Made by a program: the position numbers and the translations under genes. Positions 17,173-24,970 of a DNA stretch of 64,000 nucleotides are shown one piece after another. How positions within the stretch are numbered: the first letter of the stretch is position 1; every line of letters begins with the position of its first letter. This stretch comes from Streptomyces sp. WMMB 322. Lineage in GTDB: Bacteria; Actinomycetota; Actinomycetes; Streptomycetales; Streptomycetaceae. Where the stretch lies: positions 62,001-126,000 of the forward strand of contig NZ_FMHI01000015.1 in NCBI RefSeq assembly GCF_900090145.1, in the 5' to 3' direction. The notes under the pieces were generated by a model. It saw only the letters and a program-made list of their open reading frames with translations. It had not been told where the DNA came from and did not search any database.

Positions 17173-17197
17173 GTAGCGGGCCGGGAGGCTTCGGTTC
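17173..17197 (-). promoter_or_regulatory. ECF-sigma promoter of the E-F operon, GAACC-N15-GCTAC
   Basis: On the minus strand, GAACC (17197-17193) and GCTAC (17177-17173) are separated by 15 bases and point at the immunity permease, whose ATG is about 39 bases beyond. Both boxes match the J-operon site exactly. Confidence 0.75.
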
Positions 17198-17430
17198 ACG
17201 GAATCCTCCACGAGACGGACTATCCACGAGTCGGCCCGGACGGGCTCGGGGGGTGCCCAGGGCAGGGCATGACATGGCTCCTTCCGCAAGTCGGCAGCCG
17301 ACTGACGGAAACCTGACGCGGGACTGCCGCTCGCCTGACAAAGGACTCGTCCCGGAGTGCGCCGGTGCGAAGGTCATCTGGCGTCGCCGGGCAGGCATGG
17401 TCCGGCCTCACCACCGTCAGGGAGGAATTC

Positions 17431-17739
17431 ATGAAGAAGCTCCGCCGCGCACTCGTTCCCGCAGTAATGGCCCTCGCGCTGGGGGGACTCGTGGTGCCGG
17501 CGGCCTCGGCCGCCGGCAGTTCCTACGAGGCCGTCCCGCACAGCGCCGGAATTCTGCGGACGTGGCATGCCACCGTGCAGTGCCAGATCGTCCGTATCAA
17601 GGACAACAACGTCGTGGGCTACGACCGGGCCGACGGCACCGGCAACTCCAGGGAGAAGGCGATCAAGGCCGCGAAGGCCAACGTGCCGGTGCCCAAGGGC
17701 CACTACAAGCGGCACTGCGACGCAAAGCGGGTCTGGTAG
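17431..17739 (+). CDS. Small secreted protein of unknown function
   Basis: This 102-residue protein has a clear Sec signal (MKKLRRALVPAVMALALGGLVVPAASA) and a mature part of about 75 residues with two cysteines, which may form a disulfide. The mature part reads HATVQCQIVRIKDNNVVGYDRADGTGNSREKAIKAAKANVPVP. The ATG at 17431 follows GGGAGGAA. I do not recognise the family. It stands alone between the lantibiotic immunity operon and a terminator, so a link to the cluster is not shown. Confidence 0.75.
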   Translation: MKKLRRALVPAVMALALGGLVVPAASAAGSSYEAVPHSAGILRTWHATVQCQIVRIKDNNVVGYDRADGTGNSREKAIKAAKANVPVPKGHYKRHCDAKRVW

Positions 17740-17747
17740 CGTGCAAT

Positions 17748-17780
17748 GGGAGGCGGGTGAGAGCTCGCCTCCCTTTTCTT
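17748..17780 (+). terminator. Rho-independent terminator after the small secreted protein gene
   Basis: Arms GGGAGGCG (17748-17755) and CGCCTCCC (17766-17773) with a ten-base loop are followed directly by TTTTCTTT. This is a rare canonical U-run terminator for such GC-rich DNA. Confidence 0.85.
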
Positions 17781-17845
17781 TGTCAATTCGGACCCCGTTT
17801 CTGATTCATTCCGACAGAAATTGTCTCCGAGGAGGTCGGTGGGTT

Positions 17846-18070
17846 TTGCCGGACGAGCCGAGCGTGTGGGAAGTACGGCTGGGTATCTACGCGACCGAGA
17901 AGCAGGCGGAGGAAATCAAGGAGCGCATTGCCAGGCTTCTCTGCCCGGACCCGGATCACGCTCCGCCGTGCCCGGTCCCGTGGTCGGCGCTCCTCCTGCA
18001 CGAGTCGGACCTCGATGACGACGAGGCCTACTCCGAGCTCGTGGACCAGGCCCGCATCGAGAGGCGCTGA
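17846..18070 (+). CDS. Small acidic protein of unknown function
   Basis: This is a 74-residue acidic, soluble protein (VWEVRLGIYATEKQAEEIKERIARLLCPDPDH...). A TTG at 17846 is the only in-frame start close to GAGGAGG, about ten bases upstream. I recall similar short proteins as conserved hypotheticals in Streptomyces but can name no function. There is no signal peptide. It follows the terminator, so it has its own promoter or is read weakly. Confidence 0.5.
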   Translation: MPDEPSVWEVRLGIYATEKQAEEIKERIARLLCPDPDHAPPCPVPWSALLLHESDLDDDEAYSELVDQARIERR

Positions 18071-18576
18071 CTGCCGGCGCCTTCGTCCTTCCGCCGGATT
18101 CCGAGGTCCGGGCCGACGAAGTGAGCAACGACCACCGGGCTGCCGAAGCCGCGTGCCGGTGGGGCCGGGGAGTGGCGTGTCCGGACCCCCGGGCAGGCGC
18201 CGCCGGAGTCCCGTTCCCGAAGCCGCGTGCCCAACTGGCCGCCGCCGGAAGGCGGTCGGCGCGCCTCATGAGCGAGTGCCGGCTCGATGGAGGCGCATCA
18301 CCCGATGTGGCGTGCCGCGAACAAGCGGACAGAGAAGTGCACTTGACGTGTGTCCGCTTGTGACAGTTATCAGGCGGATCAATCTGACATTTCGTCCCGG
18401 CTGGCCTCTTTCACTTTTTGAACTTTGAAACAGCGTCTTGCGTGGACCGGGGGCCTGGAGCAAACATTCCCACCAGCGCTTGTCAGGGACACGGCGGCCC
18501 CACCGTCGTGCGCTCATGGCTGCGCTCAATGGGCCCACCACCCCATAGGGCCCCCGTTCTCCAACTGGAGGAATCA
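18071..18576. other. Intergenic region upstream of the protease gene
   Basis: No gene is seen. The region contains the inverted repeat at 18321-18361 and a TTGACG box at 18343-18348, then a long leader of about 200 bases before the protease start. Confidence 0.5.
18321..18361. promoter_or_regulatory. 11-base inverted repeat bracketing a possible -35 box of the protease gene
   Basis: ACAAGCGGACA (18321-18331) and TGTCCGCTTGT (18351-18361) are perfect inverted arms 19 bases apart. TTGACG (18343-18348) lies between them, with a weak TTATCA 18 bases on. The layout suggests a repressor or activator site for the extracellular protease, but no regulator is encoded next to it. Confidence 0.5.
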
Positions 18577-19476
18577 GTGAGGATCACGCGCACCACCCCC
18601 CATCGCCTTGCGAGACGCGCGCGGCTGATCGCAGTGACATCCGGCTTCGCGGTCGCCGCCGCGCTTGCGCTCCCCGCGAGCGGCGCCTCAGCAGCCGAAC
18701 CCGCCCCCACTAAGTTCAGCGCCGCCGCACTCAGCGACGCGAGCCAGGCCCTGCGCACGGCAGACGTCGGCGGCGTGGCCTGGTACACCGACGCGAAGAC
18801 CGACAAGGTCGTCGTGACGGCGGACCGCACGGTCTCAAAGGCCGACCTGGCCAAGATCAAGAAGGAAGCCGGCGTGAACGCCGGTGCCTACGAGATCAAG
18901 CGCACACCCGGCAAGTTCACCAAGTTCATAGCCGGCGGCGAAGCCATCACCACGGGCGGCGCCCGCTGCTCGCTCGGCTTCAACGTGCAGGACAGCAGCG
19001 GCACCAAGTACGCCCTGACCGCCGGTCACTGCACCAACATCGGCAGCTCCTGGTCGATCGGCACGACGGCCGGCAGCAGCTTCCCGGGCAACGACTACGG
19101 CATCATCCGCCACTCGAACCCGAGTGCGGCCGACGGCCGGGTCTACCTCTACAACGGCGGCTACCAGGACATCACCAACGCCGGGAACCCGTCCGTCGGT
19201 CAGTCCGTGCAGCGCAGCGGCAGCACGACCGGCCTGCACGGCGGCACCGTCCAGGCCCTGAACGTGTCCGTCAACTACGGCGCCGACGGCATCGTCAACG
19301 GGCTCATCCAGACCAACGTCTGCGCCGAGCCCGGGGACAGCGGCGGCGCGCTGTTCGCCGGCAGCACCGCCCTGGGCCTGACCTCCGGCGGCAGCGGCAA
19401 CTGCTCCTCCGGCGGTACGACCTTCTTCCAGCCGGTCACCGAGGCGCTGAGCGCGTACGGGGTGAGCGTCTTCTGA
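18577..19476 (+). CDS. Streptogrisin-type secreted serine protease (SGPA/SGPB-like)
   Basis: This 299-residue pre-pro-protease belongs to the chymotrypsin family S1. A signal peptide (about residues 1-40, ending ASAA) is followed by an alpha-lytic-type pro region to about 117 and a mature domain beginning IAGGEAITTGG at 118 (182 residues, the usual streptogrisin A/B size). The catalytic triad is visible: His151 in TAGHC, Asp173 in GNDYG and Ser255 in PGDSGGAL. Four cysteines fit the two disulfides of the family. The GTG at 18577 has TGGAGGAA just upstream. It acts outside the cell in protein scavenging. It lies near the lantibiotic cluster, but a role in leader removal is not supported by its expected specificity. 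Confidence 0.92.
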   Translation: MRITRTTPHRLARRARLIAVTSGFAVAAALALPASGASAAEPAPTKFSAAALSDASQALRTADVGGVAWYTDAKTDKVVVTADRTVSKADLAKIKKEAGVNAGAYEIKRTPGKFTKFIAGGEAITTGGARCSLGFNVQDSSGTKYALTAGHCTNIGSSWSIGTTAGSSFPGNDYGIIRHSNPSAADGRVYLYNGGYQDITNAGNPSVGQSVQRSGSTTGLHGGTVQALNVSVNYGADGIVNGLIQTNVCAEPGDSGGALFAGSTALGLTSGGSGNCSSGGTTFFQPVTEALSAYGVSVF

Positions 19477-19485
19477 ACCACCTCG

Positions 19486-19518
19486 CCGCGCGGCACGGAC
19501 TCCCTCCCTGCCGCGCGG
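19486..19518 (+). terminator. Stem-loop after the protease gene
   Basis: Arms CCGCGCGGCA (19486-19495) and TGCCGCGCGG (19509-19518) with a 13-base loop lie ten bases past the protease stop. There is no T-run, as is common for Streptomyces terminators. Confidence 0.65.
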
Positions 19519-19752
19519 TGAGCGCCGGCCTGTGCATCCTGAGGGGCGCGCAGGCCGGTTTCGTCTTGCGCGGCTCCCCGCCTGTGGCTTCCTGCCTGCG
19601 GCTTCCGCCGTGTGGCTTCGTCCGTGTGGCGCCGGGGCGAAAGATCGAACGGTCCGGTGACGTGGCAGTCGATCTCCATGGCCCGGCGTGCCCCGCTGCA
19701 TACCGTCGATGTGACGGGCCGTCCGGCCGTCGTCGCACCGCGGAGGACGAAG

Positions 19753-21189
19753 ATGCAGGCCAAGGAGCACCCGGCGGAGACCGGCCCGCCGGAAGGACAC
19801 ACCCCCGGACCCGGCGAGCACGGCGCACGCCGCGCCCCTCAACAGCCGCAGGGGCACGGGCGGTTCGCCCGAATGCGCGACGTCGCCCGCGGGGGCGGGA
19901 AGGGCAGCTCGCCCCTCGGTCCGCCCCCGGGTCCGACGCGGCCGGGATTCTGGCGCAGCCCGCTCCGCGGCCCGTGGCTGACCTCGATGTTCGGCCTGGT
20001 CCTCCTCGTCGGCATCATCGTGCTCTTCGTGACGGGCCTGCTGTCGTACGCCGCGTACAACCCCGGCCTGGGGCCGCCCAACGACACGACGCCGGGCAAG
20101 GGCTGGCTCGGCTTCTACCTCTTCCCCTGGCCGACGGACCCTCCGTGGCTGTACCGCCTCAACCAGGGTGTGCACGTCACGCTCGGGGTCGTCCTGGTGC
20201 CGGTTCTGCTGGCGAAGCTGTGGTCGGTCGTGCCGAAGCTGTTCACCTGGCCGCCCGTGCGCTCCCTCAGCCATGCGCTGGAGCGGCTCTCGCTGCTGCT
20301 GCTCGTCGGCGGGGCGCTTTTCGAGTTCGCAACCGGCCTGCTGAACGTGCAGCTGGACTACATCTTCCCCGGTTCCTTCTACACCCTCCACTTCTACGGA
20401 GCCTGGGTCTTCATCGGCGCCTTCGTCGTGCACATCGCCTTCCGCATCCCCGTCATGGTGCGGGCCCTGCGCAGCCGCGACCTGCGCAGGGAACTGCGCA
20501 CCCCCACTCGCCGCACGGAGCCCGAACCGCCCGACGCAACCGGGCTGGTCACTCCCGATCCGGCACCGGCGACGATCTCCCGGCGGGGCGCCCTGGGCAT
20601 GGTCGGCGCGGGCTCACTCGTGCTGTTCGTGGTGACGGCCGGCCAGAGCATCGGCGGATCGCTACGTGAGACGGCCGTACTGGCGCCGCGTCACACCGAC
20701 CCCGGCACCGGACCCAACGGGTTCCAGATCAACAAGACCGCAGAGGCGCGGGGAATCCGGGCCGCCGACGTCGGGGAGGACTGGCGGCTGACGGTGCGCT
20801 CCGGCGACCGGGAGAGGATCCTCACCCGGCAGCAGCTGCTGGAACTGCCGCAGCACACCGCCGCCCTCCCCATCGCGTGCGTGGAGGGATGGTCGACCGA
20901 CGACCAGGAGTGGAGCGGCGTGAGGCTGACGACGCTGGCGGCACTCGCCGGGTTCCGCGACGGCCCTCCGGAGGTCTTCGTCGAATCGGCGCAGCGCAGC
21001 GGCTCGTTCCGCTCGGCGAACCTGCGCGACAACCAGGTCCGCGACCCGCGGTCCCTGCTCGCACTCCAGGTCAACGGAGCGGACCTGTCCCTGGACCACG
21101 GGTATCCCGCACGCGTCATCGTTCCGGCCAACCCCGGCGTGAACAACACGAAGTGGGTCACGCGCCTGACCTTCGGAGCGCGGCCGTGA
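19753..21189 (+). CDS. Molybdopterin-dependent oxidoreductase fused to cytochrome-b561-like membrane domain
   Basis: This 478-residue protein has a disordered Gly/Pro-rich N-terminus of about 70 residues. Membrane segments to about residue 245 carry several His (NQGVHV, LHFYGAWVFIGAFVVHIAF), like a di-heme b-type anchor. A further hydrophobic segment follows at about 278-300 (RRGALGMVGAGSLVLFVVTAG). The C-terminal sulfite-oxidase-fold molybdopterin domain contains the molybdenum-ligating Cys376 in IACVEGWST. The order suggests an extracytoplasmic oxidase or reductase passing electrons through the membrane heme part. The substrate is unknown. The ATG at 19753 follows CGGAGGACGA. It overlaps the next gene by four bases. 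Confidence 0.82.
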   Translation: MQAKEHPAETGPPEGHTPGPGEHGARRAPQQPQGHGRFARMRDVARGGGKGSSPLGPPPGPTRPGFWRSPLRGPWLTSMFGLVLLVGIIVLFVTGLLSYAAYNPGLGPPNDTTPGKGWLGFYLFPWPTDPPWLYRLNQGVHVTLGVVLVPVLLAKLWSVVPKLFTWPPVRSLSHALERLSLLLLVGGALFEFATGLLNVQLDYIFPGSFYTLHFYGAWVFIGAFVVHIAFRIPVMVRALRSRDLRRELRTPTRRTEPEPPDATGLVTPDPAPATISRRGALGMVGAGSLVLFVVTAGQSIGGSLRETAVLAPRHTDPGTGPNGFQINKTAEARGIRAADVGEDWRLTVRSGDRERILTRQQLLELPQHTAALPIACVEGWSTDDQEWSGVRLTTLAALAGFRDGPPEVFVESAQRSGSFRSANLRDNQVRDPRSLLALQVNGADLSLDHGYPARVIVPANPGVNNTKWVTRLTFGARP

Positions 21190-22034
21190 CGGGCGGCCCG
21201 GCAGAGGAGAACTCGGGAGACAAGGACCCGAGGGGTGACGAGACCCCGAGGGGTGACGCGCGTCCCGGGGACACGAGCCCGACGGGCGACCGGAATTCGG
21301 GGGACCACCGGCCGGGGGACCACGGCCCGGAGAAGGGGGGCCCGGAGGAGAGGGGGCCGGGGGACCGCGGCCCGGAGAAGGGGGGCCCGGAGAAGAGGGG
21401 GCCGGGGGACCGCGGCCCGGGAGAGGGAGGCCCGGCGAAGGAAGGCCCGGGGGAGGAGGGTCCGGAGCGGGAAGGCCCGGAGAAGGAAGGCCCGGCGAAG
21501 AGGGGCCCGGAGCGGGGCAAGGGCCTGGCTGCGTTCCGCGCGAGGTACGGGGCATCGCCGTTCCATCTGCTCCTGGTGCTCAGCTCATTCGCGCTGGCCG
21601 GGTACGCCGGCGTCCGGCTGCTGGAGGGGAACACGCTCGGTGTCGTCCTGTGGTTCGTGGGCGCAGCGGTCGTGCACGACCTCGTCCTCGTTCCGCTCTA
21701 CTCGGTCGCCGACCGTGCGCTGCGGGCGGTCACGGCATGGCCGCGCAAGGCCCGTGGGCGCGGGACGGAGGCATCATCGGGGCAGCCGGAGCGGCCGGAG
21801 CAGGTCAACTATGTGCGGGTGCCGGCAGTCATTTCGCTGCTGCTGTTTCTCGTCTGGTTTCCGCTCATCCTGGAGCGGGGCGGTCGCTACGCCTCGTACA
21901 CCGCTCTCGATCCGGGCGTGTTCATGGGCCGCTGGCTGCTGGTCACCGCGGCGCTCTTCGCCCTCTCGGCGGTGTGCCTGCTGGCGCGGGCAGTGCGGGG
22001 ACGGCGGCGGGCGGACCGTGAGGACGGGGTATAG
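21186..22034 (+). CDS. Membrane protein with long charged Gly-Pro repeat N-terminus
   Basis: This 282-residue protein starts at a GTG overlapping the oxidoreductase stop (GTGA). The first 115 or so residues are a hydrophilic repeat of GP followed by charged residues, with a 15-residue unit (GPEKGGPEKRGPGDR type) visible twice. The rest carries four hydrophobic segments with VLSSFALAGYAGVRLLEG, VVLWFVGAAVVHDLVLVPLYSVAD, VPAVISLLLFLVWFPLIL and a last one before the Arg-rich tail. Coupling to the molybdenum enzyme gene suggests a partner or anchor. I do not recognise a family with a defined role. Confidence 0.7.
   Translation: MTGGPAEENSGDKDPRGDETPRGDARPGDTSPTGDRNSGDHRPGDHGPEKGGPEERGPGDRGPEKGGPEKRGPGDRGPGEGGPAKEGPGEEGPEREGPEKEGPAKRGPERGKGLAAFRARYGASPFHLLLVLSSFALAGYAGVRLLEGNTLGVVLWFVGAAVVHDLVLVPLYSVADRALRAVTAWPRKARGRGTEASSGQPERPEQVNYVRVPAVISLLLFLVWFPLILERGGRYASYTALDPGVFMGRWLLVTAALFALSAVCLLARAVRGRRRADREDGV
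21240..21525 (+). repeat. Purine-rich tandem repeats coding the Gly-Pro region
   Basis: A 45-base unit recurs in tandem (starts near 21323, 21368 and, degenerate, 21413) within a longer run of GGCCCGGAG-like repeats. It encodes the 15-residue repeats of the membrane protein. The strong purine bias on one strand makes all three minus-strand frames open and produces false overlapping frames. Confidence 0.8.
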
Positions 22035-22048
22035 CGCCCGCCTCCTCG

Positions 22049-24133
22049 TCATGTCCGTCGTGCGGCCTTCCGCCGTACGACGGCGAATCCGTGTGCAGGC
22101 AGTGTCAGTTGGGCCTCCGGACCGGGGAGGGTGTGCCGGCTGCGGAGCCGTGCCCGTACGTCGTACAGCTCGACGGTCACAGATCCTTGACCGGGCAGTG
22201 TCACCTCGGCCGTGTGTGCCTGTCCGTCACCGTTGTGGAGGAGAGCGATGCTTCGCTCCGGCCCGTGGAGCACCCGTCGTGCCACGGCGGGCCGCACCAA
22301 CACGGCGTCGACGCGCAGGGGATGCTCTCCGACGGCTTCGGCGCGCGCCCGCAGCCGTGCTCCTGGTGCGAACGTCTCCGGCAGTGCAACCGGCGTGAGC
22401 GCACCGGGTGCTGCGGTGATGCCCTGGTCTCCGGCAGTGCCGTGGTCGACGCGGGTGACCCGGGGGCCGGAGCCGCGGACGCCCCAGCGCGTCGCGCCGG
22501 CTTCGGTGTCGGGGACCAGGTTGACGACCGGCGAGGCGAGCAGGGGCCCTTCGGTGTCGTCGGGAAGTGTCCACGAGATGCCTCCGCCCTCGCGCAGGGC
22601 GGCGTAGGCGCCGCCGCTGTACTGCGACTCCCCGGTCCAGGGCGAGTCGGGGCTCACGGACTCGGCGGCTCCCGTCAGTTCGCCCTTCTCGGCCTCCAGT
22701 ACGCGCAGTCCGTCACGTTCGCCGGTGCCGCCCAGACCCAGCGGGGAAGCGACGGAGCGCACGCCTCCGCGGTCGCTGAGCGAGTCGAGGGCGAGCATCG
22801 AGAGCAGGCCGTGAATGGTGGATTCGGCCCCGGAGTTGCGGTTGATCTTGCCGTCGGGGCCGACGCCGTCGAAGGTGATGCCGGTGCCCGGGTCGTAGAC
22901 CGCTTCCCCTGCCGCGTTGGCCCCGAAGTACCAGGCGGCGGTGAGCGCCGCCAGCGGGTACAGGCCAGGTGCGCCGCCGTTCTCGGCGACGGTGAGCAGG
23001 GCGCGCAGGCGGGAGTCGACGCCGTAAGCGATCTGGTTGCGGTCGACGGGGGCGGGCAGCCAGCCGTTGTCGCAGCCTCCGGCCGTCAGCAGTTCGGGAG
23101 TGAAGCCGGCCGTGTCGGCGAGCGCGGTACGGAGCAGCCCGGGGCGTGAGAGCACGGACGCCGCGGTTGCGAGCGCGGTCGGCATCTGGGCGCCCCAGGC
23201 GTGCCACTGCGAGACAGCCGCCGCGCTGGGCAGCACCGCCCCGTACGGCCACCGGCCCGGTCCGCCGGAGGCCAACGCGGCGATGCCTTCGGCCAGTTGC
23301 GCCATGACCCTCCGGGCGCGGGTGCCGCCGCCCGCCCGCACGTAGGCGGCGAGGCCGAGCACCGCCTCCGAGGAGGCGTCCGCGCCGTGGGTGATGAGCC
23401 AAGCGGGCACACGACGGCCGTCGGCGGTCTCCCATGTCCCGTACCGGCTCAGCACATCGCGTTCGAGGGCGGTCAGGGCCATATCGAGGCGGTCGCGGAG
23501 GAACGCGGCGAAGGCGGGGTCGGTACGGCGGCACGCTTCGAAGCCCTCGCCGAGCGCCCAGACGAACCGGGCCAGCCAGTAGGAGGGGCCCGAGTCCGAG
23601 GGGTCGGGCTTCTCGGGCGGATAGGCGCTGCGGGTGAGGGTGCCGTCGGCCTGCTGCCACAGGACGACGTTGCCGGCGTGGGGGCCGTCGGTGGTCTGGA
23701 GATAGCAGAGGCCGCGCAGCAGTTGCCGGGCCGAGTCGCGGCTGCGGCCGGAGCCCGTGCTCACCCAGTGCCGAAGGTGCACGACTGCGGCGCGGGCGAT
23801 GTCGTCGGCGTTGAAGGCGCCTTGCTCGTAGTGCCCTGTCTCCGGATCGAGTCTTCCACCGCCGATGCGCTTGTAGGAGCCGTCGTCCTGCCGTTCGGCG
23901 TAGGTCCACAGCGTTCCGAGCCGGGGCTCCTCGCGCAGCCGGTAGGTGTCGTGCCCCGGGAGCGGTTCCGGCTCGACCGTGTCGCCGAGGAAGCGGAGGT
24001 GGGCGAGATTGGTCAGGCGGCCCGTGCCGCCGCGGGCGGCGGGGGAGGCGGCGCGTGCCGGTGCGGCCCCGAGCAGTGACGAGGCCGGTACGGCGGCGCC
24101 CAGGGCGAGGAGTCTTCTGCGGGGCACACTCAT
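22049..24133 (-). CDS. Tat-exported putative carbohydrate-active protein, alpha/alpha-barrel-like
   Basis: This 694-residue protein has a twin-arginine-type signal, SVPRRRLLALGAAVPASSLLGAAPARA. The central 400 residues are helical with many Trp/Tyr and patterns such as DGSYKRIGGG, WLARFVWALGEGFEA, PYGAVLPSAAAVSQWHAWGAQMPTAL and NRNSGAESTIHGLLSMLAL. This looks like an (alpha/alpha) toroid of a glycoside hydrolase, lyase or epimerase. The C-terminal 200 residues look beta-rich. I cannot assign a GH or PL family. The ATG at 24133 has GAGGAG upstream. A LacI-type palindrome 160 bases upstream supports a sugar-related role. The gene ends in convergence with the Gly-Pro repeat protein gene. Confidence 0.65.
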   Translation of the reverse strand: MSVPRRRLLALGAAVPASSLLGAAPARAASPAARGGTGRLTNLAHLRFLGDTVEPEPLPGHDTYRLREEPRLGTLWTYAERQDDGSYKRIGGGRLDPETGHYEQGAFNADDIARAAVVHLRHWVSTGSGRSRDSARQLLRGLCYLQTTDGPHAGNVVLWQQADGTLTRSAYPPEKPDPSDSGPSYWLARFVWALGEGFEACRRTDPAFAAFLRDRLDMALTALERDVLSRYGTWETADGRRVPAWLITHGADASSEAVLGLAAYVRAGGGTRARRVMAQLAEGIAALASGGPGRWPYGAVLPSAAAVSQWHAWGAQMPTALATAASVLSRPGLLRTALADTAGFTPELLTAGGCDNGWLPAPVDRNQIAYGVDSRLRALLTVAENGGAPGLYPLAALTAAWYFGANAAGEAVYDPGTGITFDGVGPDGKINRNSGAESTIHGLLSMLALDSLSDRGGVRSVASPLGLGGTGERDGLRVLEAEKGELTGAAESVSPDSPWTGESQYSGGAYAALREGGGISWTLPDDTEGPLLASPVVNLVPDTEAGATRWGVRGSGPRVTRVDHGTAGDQGITAAPGALTPVALPETFAPGARLRARAEAVGEHPLRVDAVLVRPAVARRVLHGPERSIALLHNGDGQAHTAEVTLPGQGSVTVELYDVRARLRSRHTLPGPEAQLTLPAHGFAVVRRKAARRT

Positions 24134-24634
24134 GGTCTCGGCTCCTCTTCCCTGTCTTCTTCCGGACGTTCGACTGCGTCCCGGCGTGCGTTCCGGCCTG
24201 CGGGCCGGCGTGCTGTCCGGTCGTGTCCTGGCTGGTGCCCGACCGTGCAGGTCTCCGCCGGCCGGCTGGAGGGTCTCGCACCCTGCCCGTTTAAATCGGT
24301 TTAGACAACCCCACGGACAGACTTGGAGCACCCGGCGCCGCACGCGGTGCCTCGTTCGGATCACGGGACGGCCGCATGAGGATGCCCGCTGCCGCGGCTC
24401 TCGGTCCGTCAGGAAGTAATGGCGCAATCCGGTCCGCTGCTCATCAGCCGAACGGCACACCCGGGCCAATGGCCGAGCGGCCCGGCGGAAGGCCGTCGTC
24501 GTCGGCATGGCGGTGGTGTCTCACCCGGCATCATCACCCCGTCGGTACGGGTCCGGGAGCCGGCCGGGCTGCGGGGCCGGCCGGCTGCCGACCGAAACCG
24601 GGGCCGGCCGTCGGGGGTGCGCGAGCAGGAGGAG
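24134..24634. other. Intergenic region upstream of the Tat-exported protein
   Basis: It carries the LacI-type operator at 24292-24303 in a locally A/T-richer patch. Otherwise I see no gene or structured element. Confidence 0.5.
24292..24303. promoter_or_regulatory. LacI-family operator-like palindrome
   Basis: TAAATCGGTTTA is a near-perfect 12-base palindrome with a central CG, the shape bound by LacI/GalR-family repressors in actinobacteria. It lies about 160 bases upstream of the exported protein start. Its A/T content stands out from the surroundings. Confidence 0.6.
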
Positions 24635-24970
24635 TCAGGCTTCGGCGCCGTGGCGGGACTTGGTGGCGCGGCTCAGTTCCTCGTTGATGCGCTGGGCTTC
24701 TTCGAGCTGGTCTTCGAGGATGATGATGCGGCAGGCGGCCTCGATGGGAGTGCCCTGGTCGACGAGTTCGCGGGCTCGGGCGGCGATGCGCAGCTGGTAG
24801 CGGGAGTAGCGGCGGTGGCCGCCTTCGGAGCGCAGGGGGGTGATGAGGCGGGCTTCGCCGATGGCGCGAAGGAAGGCGGGCGTGGTGCCGAGTATTTCGG
24901 CGGCACGGCCCATGGTGAAAGCGGGGTAGTCGTCGTCGTCGAGACGGCCGAGTGAGTTTTCCTCTGTCAT
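24635..24970 (-). CDS. MerR-family-like DNA-binding regulator
   Basis: This 111-residue protein has a winged helix-turn-helix (FTMGRAAEILGTTPAFLRAIGEARLITPLRSEGGHRRYSRYQL), then an amphipathic C-terminal helix (IIILEDQLEEAQRINEEL) that probably forms an antiparallel coiled-coil dimer. It is much shorter than ligand-sensing MerR proteins and lacks an effector domain, so it resembles the small developmental or stress MerR-like regulators of streptomycetes. The ATG at 24970 has GAGGTG upstream. A perfect 15-base hairpin lies in the leader. Targets are unknown. Confidence 0.85.
   Translation of the reverse strand: MTEENSLGRLDDDDYPAFTMGRAAEILGTTPAFLRAIGEARLITPLRSEGGHRRYSRYQLRIAARARELVDQGTPIEAACRIIILEDQLEEAQRINEELSRATKSRHGAEA

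Noticed and set aside
21158..21634. Minus-strand Pro/Ser/Gly-rich repeat proteins opposite the Gly-Pro repeat gene
   Set aside because: The purine-rich repeat opens every frame. The plus-strand frame is coupled to the molybdenum enzyme gene and continues into hydrophobic segments, which the minus frames lack.
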